Origin: Paraburkholderia bryophila
GTDB taxonomy: Bacteria > Pseudomonadota > Gammaproteobacteria > Burkholderiales > Burkholderiaceae
Length of the DNA: 64,000 bases
Assembly: GCF_003269035.1 (NCBI RefSeq)
Contig: NZ_QLTK01000008.1
Location: 124,001 to 188,000 of the forward strand
Direction of reading: 5' to 3'
Shown in pieces: positions 1 to 7,886 of this stretch. The notes under the pieces are model-generated. The model made no database searches, was not told where the DNA came from, and worked only from the letters and a program-made list of their open reading frames with translations. How positions within the stretch are numbered: the stretch's first letter is position 1; each line of letters begins with the position of its first letter. Made by a program: the position numbers and the translations under genes.

Positions 1-35
1 AGATGCCGGTGCTGCACGATCTGCTGGGCGTATAA
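1..35 (+). CDS. possible 3' end of an upstream gene (partial)
   Basis: A reading frame entering from the left edge reads MPVLHDLLGV and ends at a TAA at 33-35, about 50 bases before the first complete gene. Because the following operon lacks ATPase genes, an upstream LivF/LivG-type gene would be expected here, but ten residues are too few to identify anything. The other two frames run on out of frame with the next gene. Very tentative. Confidence 0.2.
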   Translation, partial: MPVLHDLLGV

Positions 36-86
36 AAGCCGCCCGATTGCCTCTGATAACCACAAGTGAAGAAACAGGAGACAGGA

Positions 87-1301
87 ATGAAAAAGAACCC
101 ACTCGCGCGACTCGCCACCCTTTGCTTCGCGGCCGCCGCCGGCGCCGCTCTGACGATGGGCAGCGCGCAAGCGGCTGACGACGCGGTGAAGATCGGTTAC
201 ATCACCGATCTGTCGGGCCTGTATGCGGATATCGACGGCCCGGGCGGACTCGAAGCGATCCGCATGGCGATCGCGGACTTCGGCGGCAAGGTCAACGGCA
301 AGCCGATTACGCTGGTCTACGCGGATCATCAGAACAAAGCGGATATCGCCGCGTCGCGCGCACGCGAGTGGTTCGATCGTGACGGCGTCGACATGCTGAT
401 CGGCGGCACGAACTCGGCAACGGGTCTGTCGATGAACACGGTCGCGGGCGAGAAGCACAAGGTCTACATCAACATCGGCGCGGGCGCCGATACGCTGACC
501 AACGAGCAGTGCACGCCGTACACGATCCACTACGCGTACGACACGACCGCGCTCGCCAACGGCACTGGTTCGGCGGTGACGAAGCAGGGCGGCAAGACGT
601 GGTACTTCCTGACCGCGGACTACGCGTTCGGCAAGGCGCTGGAAAAGGCGACCTCGGACGTGGTGAAGGCAAACGGTGGTCAGGTGCTGGGCGCCGTGCG
701 CGCGCCGTTGTCGGCGTCGGACTTCTCGTCGTTCCTGTTGCAGGCGCAAGCGTCGAAAGCGCAGATTCTCGGCCTCGCGAATGCCGGCGGCGATACGGTC
801 AACTCGATCAAGGCCGCGAAGGAATTCGGTCTGACCAAGACGATGAAGCTGGCCGCGCTGCTGATGTTTATCGACGACGTGCACAGCCTCGGCCTCGAAA
901 CCACGCAAGGCCTGGTGCTGACGGACAGCTGGTACTGGAACAAGGACGCCAATACGCGCAAGTGGGCGCAGCGCTACTTCGACAAGACGAAGAAGATGCC
1001 GTCGAGCCTGCAGGCTGCCGACTACTCCGCGACCATGACCTACCTGAACGCGGTGAAGGCGGTCGGTTCGACCGACACCGACAAGGTGATGGCGCAACTG
1101 CGCAAGACCAAGATCGACGACTTCTATGCGAAAGGCTACATCCGTCAGGACGGCAGCATGATCCACGACATGTACCTGATGCAGGTGAAGACGCCGGCCG
1201 AATCCAAGGAGCCGTGGGACTACTACAAGATCATGGCGACGATTCCGGGCGAGCAGGCGTTCACGACCAAGGCGCAAACGCGCTGTGCGTTGTGGAAGTA
1301 A
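87..1301 (+). CDS. branched-chain amino acid-type ABC transporter substrate-binding protein
   Basis: This is a 404-residue periplasmic solute-binding protein of the LivJ/LivK (Peripla_BP_6) class. Residues 1-29 form a classic signal peptide (MKKNPLARLATLCFAA then a hydrophobic stretch ending GSAQA-ADD). The mature protein opens with VKIGYITDLSGLYADIDGPG, the usual first strand and ligand loop of this fold. I chose the ATG at 87 because GGAG lies 7-10 bases upstream; a GTG at 66 would add seven residues and spoil the signal peptide. It heads an operon with LivH and LivM permeases. The ligand cannot be told from sequence: amino acids, amides, urea or aromatic acids are all possible for this family. 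No ATPase genes follow, so they probably lie left of the window. Confidence 0.85.
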   Translation: MKKNPLARLATLCFAAAAGAALTMGSAQAADDAVKIGYITDLSGLYADIDGPGGLEAIRMAIADFGGKVNGKPITLVYADHQNKADIAASRAREWFDRDGVDMLIGGTNSATGLSMNTVAGEKHKVYINIGAGADTLTNEQCTPYTIHYAYDTTALANGTGSAVTKQGGKTWYFLTADYAFGKALEKATSDVVKANGGQVLGAVRAPLSASDFSSFLLQAQASKAQILGLANAGGDTVNSIKAAKEFGLTKTMKLAALLMFIDDVHSLGLETTQGLVLTDSWYWNKDANTRKWAQRYFDKTKKMPSSLQAADYSATMTYLNAVKAVGSTDTDKVMAQLRKTKIDDFYAKGYIRQDGSMIHDMYLMQVKTPAESKEPWDYYKIMATIPGEQAFTTKAQTRCALWK

Positions 1302-1325
1302 CAACGGCTTGAGGCTTCGATAGAC

Positions 1326-1363
1326 GTCGGTTTGCGAGTCGCGCTTCGGACAGGCAAACCGAC
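1326..1363 (+). other. intercistronic stem-loop between binding protein and LivH
   Basis: Ten-base arms GTCGGTTTGC (1326-1335) and GCAAACCGAC (1354-1363) can pair across an 18-base loop. The hairpin lies in the 169-base gap between the binding-protein gene and livH and is followed by only a short T run. Hairpins in this position commonly protect the upstream message or reduce read-through, so that the binding protein exceeds the permease in amount. That role is inferred. Confidence 0.55.
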
Positions 1364-1470
1364 TGTTTCACATGCCGCGCGTGTTCGGCGTCATTGCCGC
1401 CGCTCGCGCGTCGGCCGGATCGTGCGTCACCGATCTCACCTTGGCGATAGCTTCAGGGGTTAAGGCTTCA

Positions 1471-2355
1471 ATGGAAATCTTTGGCATTCCGCTACCGGCG
1501 ATGCTGAGCCAGCTTCTGCTGGGGCTCGTGAACGGCTCGTTCTACGCGATTCTGAGTCTCGGGCTCGCGGTGATCTTCGGCTTGCTCAACGTGATCAACT
1601 TCGCGCACGGCGCGTTGTTCATGCTCGGCGCAATGCTCGCGTGGATGGGCTTTTCGTATTTCGGCCTGCCGTACTGGGTGATGCTGGTGCTTTCGCCTCT
1701 AATCGTGGGGCTGTTCGGCATCGTGATCGAGCGCACCATGCTGCGCTGGCTTTACAAGCTCGATCATCTGTACGGGCTGTTGCTGACCTTCGGGCTCACG
1801 CTGCTGGTCGAAGGCGTGTTCCATTCGATCTACGGCTCGTCGGGCCAACCGTACGACGTGCCGTCGGCATTGTCCGGCGCGACTAACCTCGGCTTCATGT
1901 TCCTGCCGAACTATCGCGCGTGGGTCGTGGTGGCGTCGCTCGTGGTCTGTTTCGCGACGTGGTTCGTGATCGAGAAGACGCGTCTGGGCGCCTATCTGCG
2001 CGCGGGCACGGAGAACCCGAAACTGGTCGAGGCGTTCGGCATCAACGTACCGTTGATGATCACGCTCACCTACGGTTTCGGCGTCGCGCTGGCGGCGTTC
2101 GCGGGCGTGCTCGCCGCGCCGGTCATTCAGGTGTCGCCGCTGATGGGCCAGCCGATGATCATCACCGTGTTCGCGGTGGTCGTGATCGGCGGCATGGGCT
2201 CGATCATGGGCTCGATTCTTACCGGCCTGATGCTTGGCGTGATCGAAGGGCTGACGCGCGTGTTTTACCCGGAAGCGTCGGCGACGGTCGTCTTCGTGAT
2301 CATGGCGCTCGTGTTGCTGGTGCGGCCGGCGGGTCTGTTCGGCAAGGAAAAATGA
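1471..2355 (+). CDS. livH: branched-chain amino acid-type ABC transporter permease, LivH family
   Basis: This 294-residue polytopic inner-membrane protein has the LivH signature: QLLLGLVNGSFYAILSLGLA at the N-terminus, then VINFAHGALFMLGA, and near the C-terminus VVIGGMGSIMGSILTGLMLG, the cytoplasmic loop that contacts the ATPase. An upstream in-frame ATG at 1372 exists, but the extra 33 residues are unlike LivH. The ATG at 1471 (MEIFGIPLPAML) gives the normal family length. The stop overlaps the start of livM, so the two permease subunits are translationally coupled. Substrate is undetermined and presumably set by the binding protein upstream. Confidence 0.88.
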   Translation: MEIFGIPLPAMLSQLLLGLVNGSFYAILSLGLAVIFGLLNVINFAHGALFMLGAMLAWMGFSYFGLPYWVMLVLSPLIVGLFGIVIERTMLRWLYKLDHLYGLLLTFGLTLLVEGVFHSIYGSSGQPYDVPSALSGATNLGFMFLPNYRAWVVVASLVVCFATWFVIEKTRLGAYLRAGTENPKLVEAFGINVPLMITLTYGFGVALAAFAGVLAAPVIQVSPLMGQPMIITVFAVVVIGGMGSIMGSILTGLMLGVIEGLTRVFYPEASATVVFVIMALVLLVRPAGLFGKEK

Positions 2356-3326
2356 TGCAGAGAAAAATGCTCTACGGTCTGCTGCTGATCGTGCTGCTCG
2401 CCGTGCCGGTGCTCGGCATCTATCCGCTGTTCGTCATGAAGGTGCTGTGTTTTGCGCTGTTCGCGGCGGCCTTCAATCTGCTGATCGGCTACACCGGGCT
2501 GCTGTCTTTCGGCCACGCCATGTTCCTCGGCTCGGCCGGTTACGTGACCGGCTACGCGATGCAAACGCTCGGCTTCTCGCCGGAACTCGGCGTGCTCGCG
2601 GGCACCGCGGCGGCCACCTTGCTCGGCTTCGTGGTGGGACTCTTTGCGATTCGCCGACAAGGCATCTACTTCGCGATGGTCACGCTGGCGCTCGCGCAGA
2701 TGGTCTACTTCGTGTTCCTGCAGGCGCCGTTCACGCATGGCGAGGACGGCCTGCAAGGCGTGCCGCGCGGCAAGCTGTTCGGCCTGCTGGATCTTTCGTC
2801 CGACGTGACGTTGTATTTCGTCGTGCTGGCCGTCATGGTGCTGGCCTTCCTGCTGATCGTGCGGATCGTGCATTCGCCGTTCGGTCAGGTGCTGGTCGCG
2901 ATCAAGGAAAACGAACCGCGGGCGATTTCGCTCGGCTACGACACGGACCGCTTCAAGTTGCTCGCCTTCATTCTGTCTGCCGGTATCGCGGGTCTCGCCG
3001 GTTCGCTGAAAGTGCTGGTGCAGGGCTTCGAAACCTTGAGCGATGCGTACTGGACCATGTCCGGCCTCGTGATCCTGATGACGCTGGTCGGCGGCATGGG
3101 CACGCTGTTCGGGCCGCTGCTCGGCGCGGCGGTCATCGTGGCGCTGGAGGATCGTCTCGGCGACATCGGCACGGCGCTCGCATCGACGACGGGCATCGAG
3201 TGGTTCCGCTCGCTGGGTGAGTCGGTCACGATCGTAACCGGCCTGATTTTCATCGCGTGCGTGCTGGCGTTCCGGCGCGGGATTGTCGGCGAGATTGTCG
3301 CGCGCGTGAAGCCATTGCGCGCGTGA
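2352..3326 (+). CDS. livM: branched-chain amino acid-type ABC transporter permease, LivM family
   Basis: This is a 324-residue LivM-type permease, the partner of the preceding LivH. It has the family motif AFNLLIGYTGLLSFGHAMF near residue 40 and the coupling-loop sequence around KENEPRAISLGYD followed by FILSAGIAGLAGSL. Two adjacent ATG codons (2352 and 2355) sit after the AAGGAAAA ribosome-binding site; the first forms an ATGA overlap with the livH stop. No ATP-binding subunits follow. Instead a putative small RNA and a terminator come next, so this transporter depends on ATPases encoded elsewhere, most simply just upstream of the window. Confidence 0.88.
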   Translation: MMQRKMLYGLLLIVLLAVPVLGIYPLFVMKVLCFALFAAAFNLLIGYTGLLSFGHAMFLGSAGYVTGYAMQTLGFSPELGVLAGTAAATLLGFVVGLFAIRRQGIYFAMVTLALAQMVYFVFLQAPFTHGEDGLQGVPRGKLFGLLDLSSDVTLYFVVLAVMVLAFLLIVRIVHSPFGQVLVAIKENEPRAISLGYDTDRFKLLAFILSAGIAGLAGSLKVLVQGFETLSDAYWTMSGLVILMTLVGGMGTLFGPLLGAAVIVALEDRLGDIGTALASTTGIEWFRSLGESVTIVTGLIFIACVLAFRRGIVGEIVARVKPLRA

Positions 3327-3373
3327 TCCCGATAGCTCTGCTTAACTGCTTCGGCATCCGATATAATCCGTCG

Positions 3374-3630
3374 GCGGTTGACATGGAGAAGGTGGCGGTG
3401 AAATCCGCCAGCCAATCGACACCAGCGGCCAAACCCGCGCATAGGCGCCCCAATTCAGTGCGGCAGTGCACCACTAGGGTAATTGCTAGTTGTAGTACAC
3501 CATGTGCTCGTTTAATCTTCATGCAGTTCTGATGCACCACGAATTTTGCAGGTGGAGAACGAGGAGACAATGAGGCACTCAGTGCCCAGACGAAAGCGCT
3601 GTTGGATTGATATCCAACAGCGCTTTTTAT
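3374..3630 (+). ncRNA. putative small RNA or untranslated transcript ending in a strong terminator
   Basis: A perfect -10 box TATAAT (3362-3367) lies 35 bases after the livM stop, with only weak -35 candidates (CTGCTT at 3338 or CTTAAC at 3341). About 260 bases downstream is a very strong rho-independent terminator. Between them I see hairpins such as GGCGG-TGAAAT-CCGCC (near 3397-3412) and ACTAG...CTAGT (near 3472-3489), and no convincing protein gene. A short frame from ATG 3570 has a good GAGGAG ribosome-binding site but runs straight through the terminator stem. I do not recognise it as 6S, tmRNA, RNase P or SRP RNA. It could also be a long 3' untranslated region of livM. The start is an estimate. 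Confidence 0.4.
3593..3630 (+). terminator. rho-independent terminator
   Basis: The 15-base arms at 3593-3607 and 3612-3626 (core AGCGCTGTTGGAT) are perfectly complementary around a TGAT loop. The right arm runs directly into TTTTTATTTG. It ends the livHM or small-RNA transcript and isolates the next binding-protein gene. Confidence 0.9.
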
Positions 3631-3734
3631 TTGTATTTTCGAAATGGCGCAACACCATTTTGGTGCCAATTTCCCGGCCCTTTTTTATTCCCTGAACCAT
3701 TCCATTTCCCGCGTGCCGTTTCCCTGCAAAACGC

Positions 3735-3764
3735 TTGCAGCGCGGGGCTGCGCTCCGCTACACT
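3735..3764 (+). promoter_or_regulatory. candidate sigma70 promoter for the lone binding-protein gene
   Basis: TTGCAG (3735-3740) and TACACT (3759-3764) are separated by 18 bases and lie about 90 bases before the ATG at 3858, downstream of the previous terminator. Nothing else promoter-like was seen in this gap. Confidence 0.5.
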
Positions 3765-3857
3765 CGCAATTCACCGACCGCTGGGTCGGGATTAAATCGC
3801 GGAATGGCATTCGCGTATTTAACGTCGAATGAATAACGGGGTAGACAGAGGAGCGGG

Positions 3858-5024
3858 ATGAAGTCGGCATTGCGTTGGATAAGCGCGGCATTAGTCGCCA
3901 CCGGGGTATCCGCAGCATGGAGCGGTATTGCATTCGCGGACGTGAAAATCGGCGTGACGGTATCGGCGACCGGCCCGGCTGCGTCGCTCGGTATTCCGGA
4001 GAAAAACACGATTGCGCTGCTGCCTAAAGAGGTAGCCGGCCAGAAAATCGATTACATCGTGCTCGACGACGCGACCGACTCGACCCAGGCCGTGAAGAAC
4101 GCCCGCAAGCTCACCAGTGAAGACCACGTCGACGCGCTGATCGGTTCGACCGTCGTGCCGAACTCGCTGGCCTTGATCGACGTCGCCGCCGAAAGCACCA
4201 CGCCGATGATCTCCATGGCGGCCGCGGCGAGCATCGTCGAGCCCATGGATGCCAAGCGCGCGTGGGTCTTCAAGACGCCGCAGAACGACATTCTGATGGC
4301 CACCGCGATCGCGCAGCACATGTCGAACCACGGCGTGAAGACGGTTGCGTTTATCGGCTTCTCCGACGCTTACGGCGAGAGCTGGTTCAAGGAATTCGGC
4401 AAAGCCGCCGAGCTGGCCAAAATCAAGGTCGTCGCGAACGAACGCTTCGCGCGCAGCGACGCTTCGGTAACCGGGCAGGTGCTGAAGATCATGTCGCAGA
4501 ACCCGGACGCGGTGCTGATCGCGGGGGCGGGCACGCCGGCCGCACTGCCGCAGAAAACCTTCAAGGAGCGCGGTTACAGGGGCAAGGTCTATCAGACGCA
4601 CGGCGTTGCGAATAACGACTTCCTGCGCGTATGCGGCAAGGATTGCGAAGGCACGTATCTGCCCGCTGGCCCGTTGCTGGTCGCCGATCAGTTGCCCGAT
4701 TCGAATCCCGTGAAGAAGACCGCGCTGACCTATAAACGCGCCTATGAAGCCGCGTACGGCGCCGGCTCGGTGTCGACCTTCGGCGGGCACGCGTGGGACG
4801 CCGGTTTGCTGCTGCAACGCGCGATTCCGCTGGCGCTGAAGAAGGGACAACCGGGCACGGCCGCGTTCCGCGAAGCGCTGCGTGCGGCGCTTGAGAGCAC
4901 GAAAGACATGCCCGCGTCGCACGGCATCTTCAACATGAGCGCGAACGACCACGCTGGCCTCGACCAGCGGGCGCGCGTGATGGTGGAGATTGTCGGCGGC
5001 AAGTGGAAGTTGTCCGGCGACTGA
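3858..5024 (+). CDS. branched-chain amino acid-type ABC transporter substrate-binding protein (lone copy)
   Basis: This 388-residue periplasmic binding protein has a signal peptide ending near SGIAFA-DVKIG and the ligand-loop start GVTVSATGPAASLGIPEKNT. The start ATG has GAGGAG upstream. It sits alone between a terminator at 3593-3630 and another at 5058-5090, so it is monocistronic. It is a close paralogue of the protein at 5467-6627: both share PAASLGIPEKNTIALLPKE, the GAGTP.ALP.KT.KERGY block, and the CGKDCEG segment, whose two cysteines could form a disulfide. It may feed the permease and ATPase set encoded at 6827-10435 with a different specificity. The ligand is unknown. Confidence 0.85.
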   Translation: MKSALRWISAALVATGVSAAWSGIAFADVKIGVTVSATGPAASLGIPEKNTIALLPKEVAGQKIDYIVLDDATDSTQAVKNARKLTSEDHVDALIGSTVVPNSLALIDVAAESTTPMISMAAAASIVEPMDAKRAWVFKTPQNDILMATAIAQHMSNHGVKTVAFIGFSDAYGESWFKEFGKAAELAKIKVVANERFARSDASVTGQVLKIMSQNPDAVLIAGAGTPAALPQKTFKERGYRGKVYQTHGVANNDFLRVCGKDCEGTYLPAGPLLVADQLPDSNPVKKTALTYKRAYEAAYGAGSVSTFGGHAWDAGLLLQRAIPLALKKGQPGTAAFREALRAALESTKDMPASHGIFNMSANDHAGLDQRARVMVEIVGGKWKLSGD

Positions 5025-5057
5025 GCGAAGAAGGCGAAGCGATACGGAACTCCATTC

Positions 5058-5090
5058 AAAAAAGACGCGTGCAGTTGACGCGTCTTTTTT
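5058..5090 (+). terminator. rho-independent terminator
   Basis: Arms AAAAAAGACGCGT (5058-5070) and ACGCGTCTTTTTT (5078-5090) pair perfectly around a seven-base loop. The A and T runs on both sides could let it work in either direction. It closes the lone binding-protein transcript. Confidence 0.9.
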
Positions 5091-5466
5091 ATTGGCCGTT
5101 TCACGTGAAGTCGCCCCGACGTCGCGTGAAAAAGTGTGGTGTCGTGGCTTCAGGACAAACCCGCATTTGGCCCGCAGCAGCTTGACCGTCGATGATGCAG
5201 AACGCAATACTACTAACATGTTAGTGTTTTGCTCGCGACGAATCGCAGCAACAGATCGTGACGAAGATCACGAGAAAATCAGCATAGGAATCGCAGCAGT
5301 CCGCAGTCGTCGCACGCAGTAGGGCAGTGGCACCAATGCGGTGAAGGCAGCGCGCGTCGAGCAGGGAAAACCATGCTTGGCATGCCCGAACCCTATAACT
5401 AGATTCAGACACCCGGCCCGCGAGCCGGATTACAGATACGCGCTTCAAAGCGTTTGGAGACTGGCA
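5091..5466 (+). promoter_or_regulatory. upstream region of the second liv operon with a 14-bp palindrome
   Basis: This gap of about 375 bases holds no convincing gene. It carries a perfect palindrome ACTAACATGTTAGT (5212-5225), a possible operator, and a TATAAC box near 5394-5399 with no good -35 partner. A near-miss parS half site (TTTCACGTGAA, about 5099-5109) lies at its left end. The ribosome-binding site GGAGA for the next gene is at 5456-5460. Confidence 0.35.
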
Positions 5467-6627
5467 ATGAAAAAGACAAATCAATGGGTACGCACCGGCA
5501 TCGCGATGGCGCTGATGTGCAGCGCGGGCGCCGCGTTCGCGCAGGTGAAAATCGGCGTGACGCTGTCTACCACGGGGCCGGCTGCATCGCTCGGCATTCC
5601 GGAGAAAAACACGATCGCGCTGTTGCCGAAAGAGATCGGCGGCAAGACGGTGCAGTACATCATTCTGGATGACGCGTCCGACACCGGCAAAGCCGTGCAG
5701 AACACGCGCAAGCTGATCGACGAAGATCACGTCGACGCGATCATCGGCTCGACCGTCACGCCGAACTCGCTCGCCATGCTCGACCCCGCTGCCGAAGGCA
5801 AGACGCCGGTGATCTCGCTGGCGGCGTCGGCGGCGATCATTTCGCCGATGGACGCGAAGCGCGCGTGGGCCTTCAAACCGCCGCAGAACGACAGCCTGAT
5901 GGCCGACGCCATCGCCGACTACATGGAACGTCACGGCGTGAAGACGGTGGGTTTCATCGGCTTCGCGGACGCGTACGGCGACGGCTGGAACAACGTCTTC
6001 ACGGCGGCCGCCGCGGCGCATCATCTGAAGATCGTCTCCAACGAACGCTTTAACCGTACCGACGCGTCGGTGACGGGTCAGGTGCTGAAGACCATGGGCG
6101 CGAACCCGGACGCGGTGCTGATTGCGGGCGCGGGCACGCCGTCGGCGCTGCCGGCCAAGACGCTCAAGGAGCGCGGCTACAAGGGCAAGGTCTATCAGAC
6201 GCACGGCGTCGCCAACAACGACTTCCTGCGCGTGTGCGGCAAGGACTGCGAAGGCGAATTCCTGCCGGCCGGCCCGATCCTCGTCGCGGATCAGTTGCCG
6301 GACTCGAATCCGGTGAAGAAGTCGTCGGAAGCTTATAAGGCGGCTTACGAGAAGGCCTACGGCGCGGGTTCGGTGGCGACCTTCGGCGGTCACGCCTGGG
6401 ACGCCGGCCAGATGCTGCAAGCGGCGATTCCGGTCGCGCTGAAGACCGCCCAGCCGGGCACCGAGGCGTTCCGCGTGGCGCTGCGCGGCGCGCTGGAAAG
6501 CATCAAGGAACTGCCGGTGTCGCACGGCATCATGAACACCACGACAACCGACCACAACGGCCTCGACAAGCGCGCACGCGTGATCGTGCAGATCGTCGAC
6601 GGCAAGTGGAAGCTGCAGAACGACTAA
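5467..6627 (+). CDS. branched-chain amino acid-type ABC transporter substrate-binding protein
   Basis: This 386-residue periplasmic binding protein has a signal peptide (MKKTNQWVRTGIAMALMCSA, cleavage after GAAFA) followed by QVKIGVTLSTTGPAASLGIP. The ATG at 5467 sits eight bases after GGAGAC; an upstream GTG at 5341 would add 42 residues ahead of the signal peptide. It is about the same length as, and very similar throughout to, the lone paralogue at 3858-5024, consistent with tandem duplication. It heads the operon with LivH, the LivM-LivG fusion and LivF, so it is likely the main ligand receptor of that transporter. Substrate is unknown. Confidence 0.85.
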   Translation: MKKTNQWVRTGIAMALMCSAGAAFAQVKIGVTLSTTGPAASLGIPEKNTIALLPKEIGGKTVQYIILDDASDTGKAVQNTRKLIDEDHVDAIIGSTVTPNSLAMLDPAAEGKTPVISLAASAAIISPMDAKRAWAFKPPQNDSLMADAIADYMERHGVKTVGFIGFADAYGDGWNNVFTAAAAAHHLKIVSNERFNRTDASVTGQVLKTMGANPDAVLIAGAGTPSALPAKTLKERGYKGKVYQTHGVANNDFLRVCGKDCEGEFLPAGPILVADQLPDSNPVKKSSEAYKAAYEKAYGAGSVATFGGHAWDAGQMLQAAIPVALKTAQPGTEAFRVALRGALESIKELPVSHGIMNTTTTDHNGLDKRARVIVQIVDGKWKLQND

Positions 6628-6826
6628 TAACAAAAGCGGTACGCGCCTCTCGCGCAATGTGCGGCGTATGACGCCGCATTGCCATTCTGGTCGATGAGAA
6701 TGGCATCGACCGCCGCGCCGTGTCCCGGCGCGGCGGTCGCCTTTTCAGACTTGCAGGTTGCTGGCCGCTACGGTGCCGCCACGGCTGTTTCCCAGTTTCG
6801 ATTTCGACGCTTCAGGACGAGGAAGT

Positions 6827-7882
6827 ATGGATCTATCAATTGCGGCGATCCTCGCGCAGGACGGCATCACCACCGGCGCGATCTACGCGCTGCTCGCGCT
6901 TGCGCTGGTGCTGGTGTTCTCGGTGACGCGGGTGATCTTCATCCCGCAGGGGGAGTTTGTTTCGTACGGCGCGCTCACGCTCGCCGCGTTGCAGACACAA
7001 AAATTTCCGGCCACCTGCTGGTTGCTGATGGCGATGGGCGCGGCGTGTTTCGTCGTCGAGGTCGCGGGTCTCGTGCGGCATGCCGAGCGGCGGCGGCACG
7101 CGGCGCGCACGCTGGTGACGCTGGCCAGCAAATATCTGCTGTTCCCAATCGCGGTGTACGCGCTGACGCAAAGTGTTTTCCTGCATCCGCTGCCGATGCT
7201 CGCGCAGATTGCGTTGACGCTGTTGATCGTGATTCCGATGGGACCGTTCGTCTATCGCCTGGCTTATGAGCCGATCGCGGAAGCGACCACGCTGCTGCTG
7301 TTGATCGTGGCGGTGGCGGTGCACTTCGCGATGGTCGGCGTCGGGCTCGTGATGTTCGGCGCGGAAGGTTCGCGGACCACCGCGTTTTCCGACGCGACCT
7401 TCAACTTGGGCAGCCTGTCGATCTCTGGCCAGAGTTTGTGGGTGATCGGCACCGCGGCGGTGTTGATCGGCGCGCTGTATCTGTATTTCGATCGCTCGAT
7501 CTCGGGCAAGGCCTTGCGCGCGACGTCGGTGAACCGGCTCGGCGCGCGGCTCGTCGGCATCGGCACGACGCAGGCGGGGCGCCTCGCGTTCACGCTGGCT
7601 GCGGGACTCGGCGCGCTGTGCGGCATCCTCGTGGCGCCGCTGACCACCATTTACTACGACTCCGGCTTCCTGATCGGTTTGAAGGGCTTCGTGGGCGCGA
7701 TTATCGGCGGCCTCGTCAGCTATCCGCTGGCGGCTGCCGGTGCGATTCTGGTCGGCCTGCTGGAGTCGTATTCGTCGTTCTGGGCGAGTGCTTATAAGGA
7801 AGTGATCGTGTTCACACTGATCATCCCGGTGCTGCTCTGGCGAAGTCTGGCCAGCCCGCACAGCGAAGAGGACGAGGAGTGA
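6827..7882 (+). CDS. livH: ABC transporter permease, LivH family (extended)
   Basis: This 351-residue inner-membrane permease begins MDLSIAAILAQDGITTGAIY and continues into a LivH-type first helix. The C-terminal part carries the permease coupling region (GLKGFVGAIIGGLVSYPLAA). It is about 50 residues longer than E. coli LivH because of a hydrophilic insert near residues 80-105 rich in arginine and histidine (RHAERRRHAARTLV). The ATG at 6827 is preceded by GAGGAAGT; the region upstream of it is GC-rich non-coding sequence. Four bases separate its stop from the next start, so it is co-transcribed with the LivM-LivG fusion and LivF. Confidence 0.85.
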   Translation: MDLSIAAILAQDGITTGAIYALLALALVLVFSVTRVIFIPQGEFVSYGALTLAALQTQKFPATCWLLMAMGAACFVVEVAGLVRHAERRRHAARTLVTLASKYLLFPIAVYALTQSVFLHPLPMLAQIALTLLIVIPMGPFVYRLAYEPIAEATTLLLLIVAVAVHFAMVGVGLVMFGAEGSRTTAFSDATFNLGSLSISGQSLWVIGTAAVLIGALYLYFDRSISGKALRATSVNRLGARLVGIGTTQAGRLAFTLAAGLGALCGILVAPLTTIYYDSGFLIGLKGFVGAIIGGLVSYPLAAAGAILVGLLESYSSFWASAYKEVIVFTLIIPVLLWRSLASPHSEEDEE

Positions 7883-7886
7883 CGCG

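Noticed and set aside
5097..5112. parS-like sequence CGTTTCACGTGAAGTC
   Set aside because: Only 12 of 16 positions match and the right half is lost; kept as a near miss rather than a centromere site.
5221..6657. 478-codon open frame antisense to the second binding-protein gene
   Set aside because: Shadow frame dominated by arginine and histidine; a similar antisense frame occurs over the paralogue at 3891-5219, as expected from shared codon usage.
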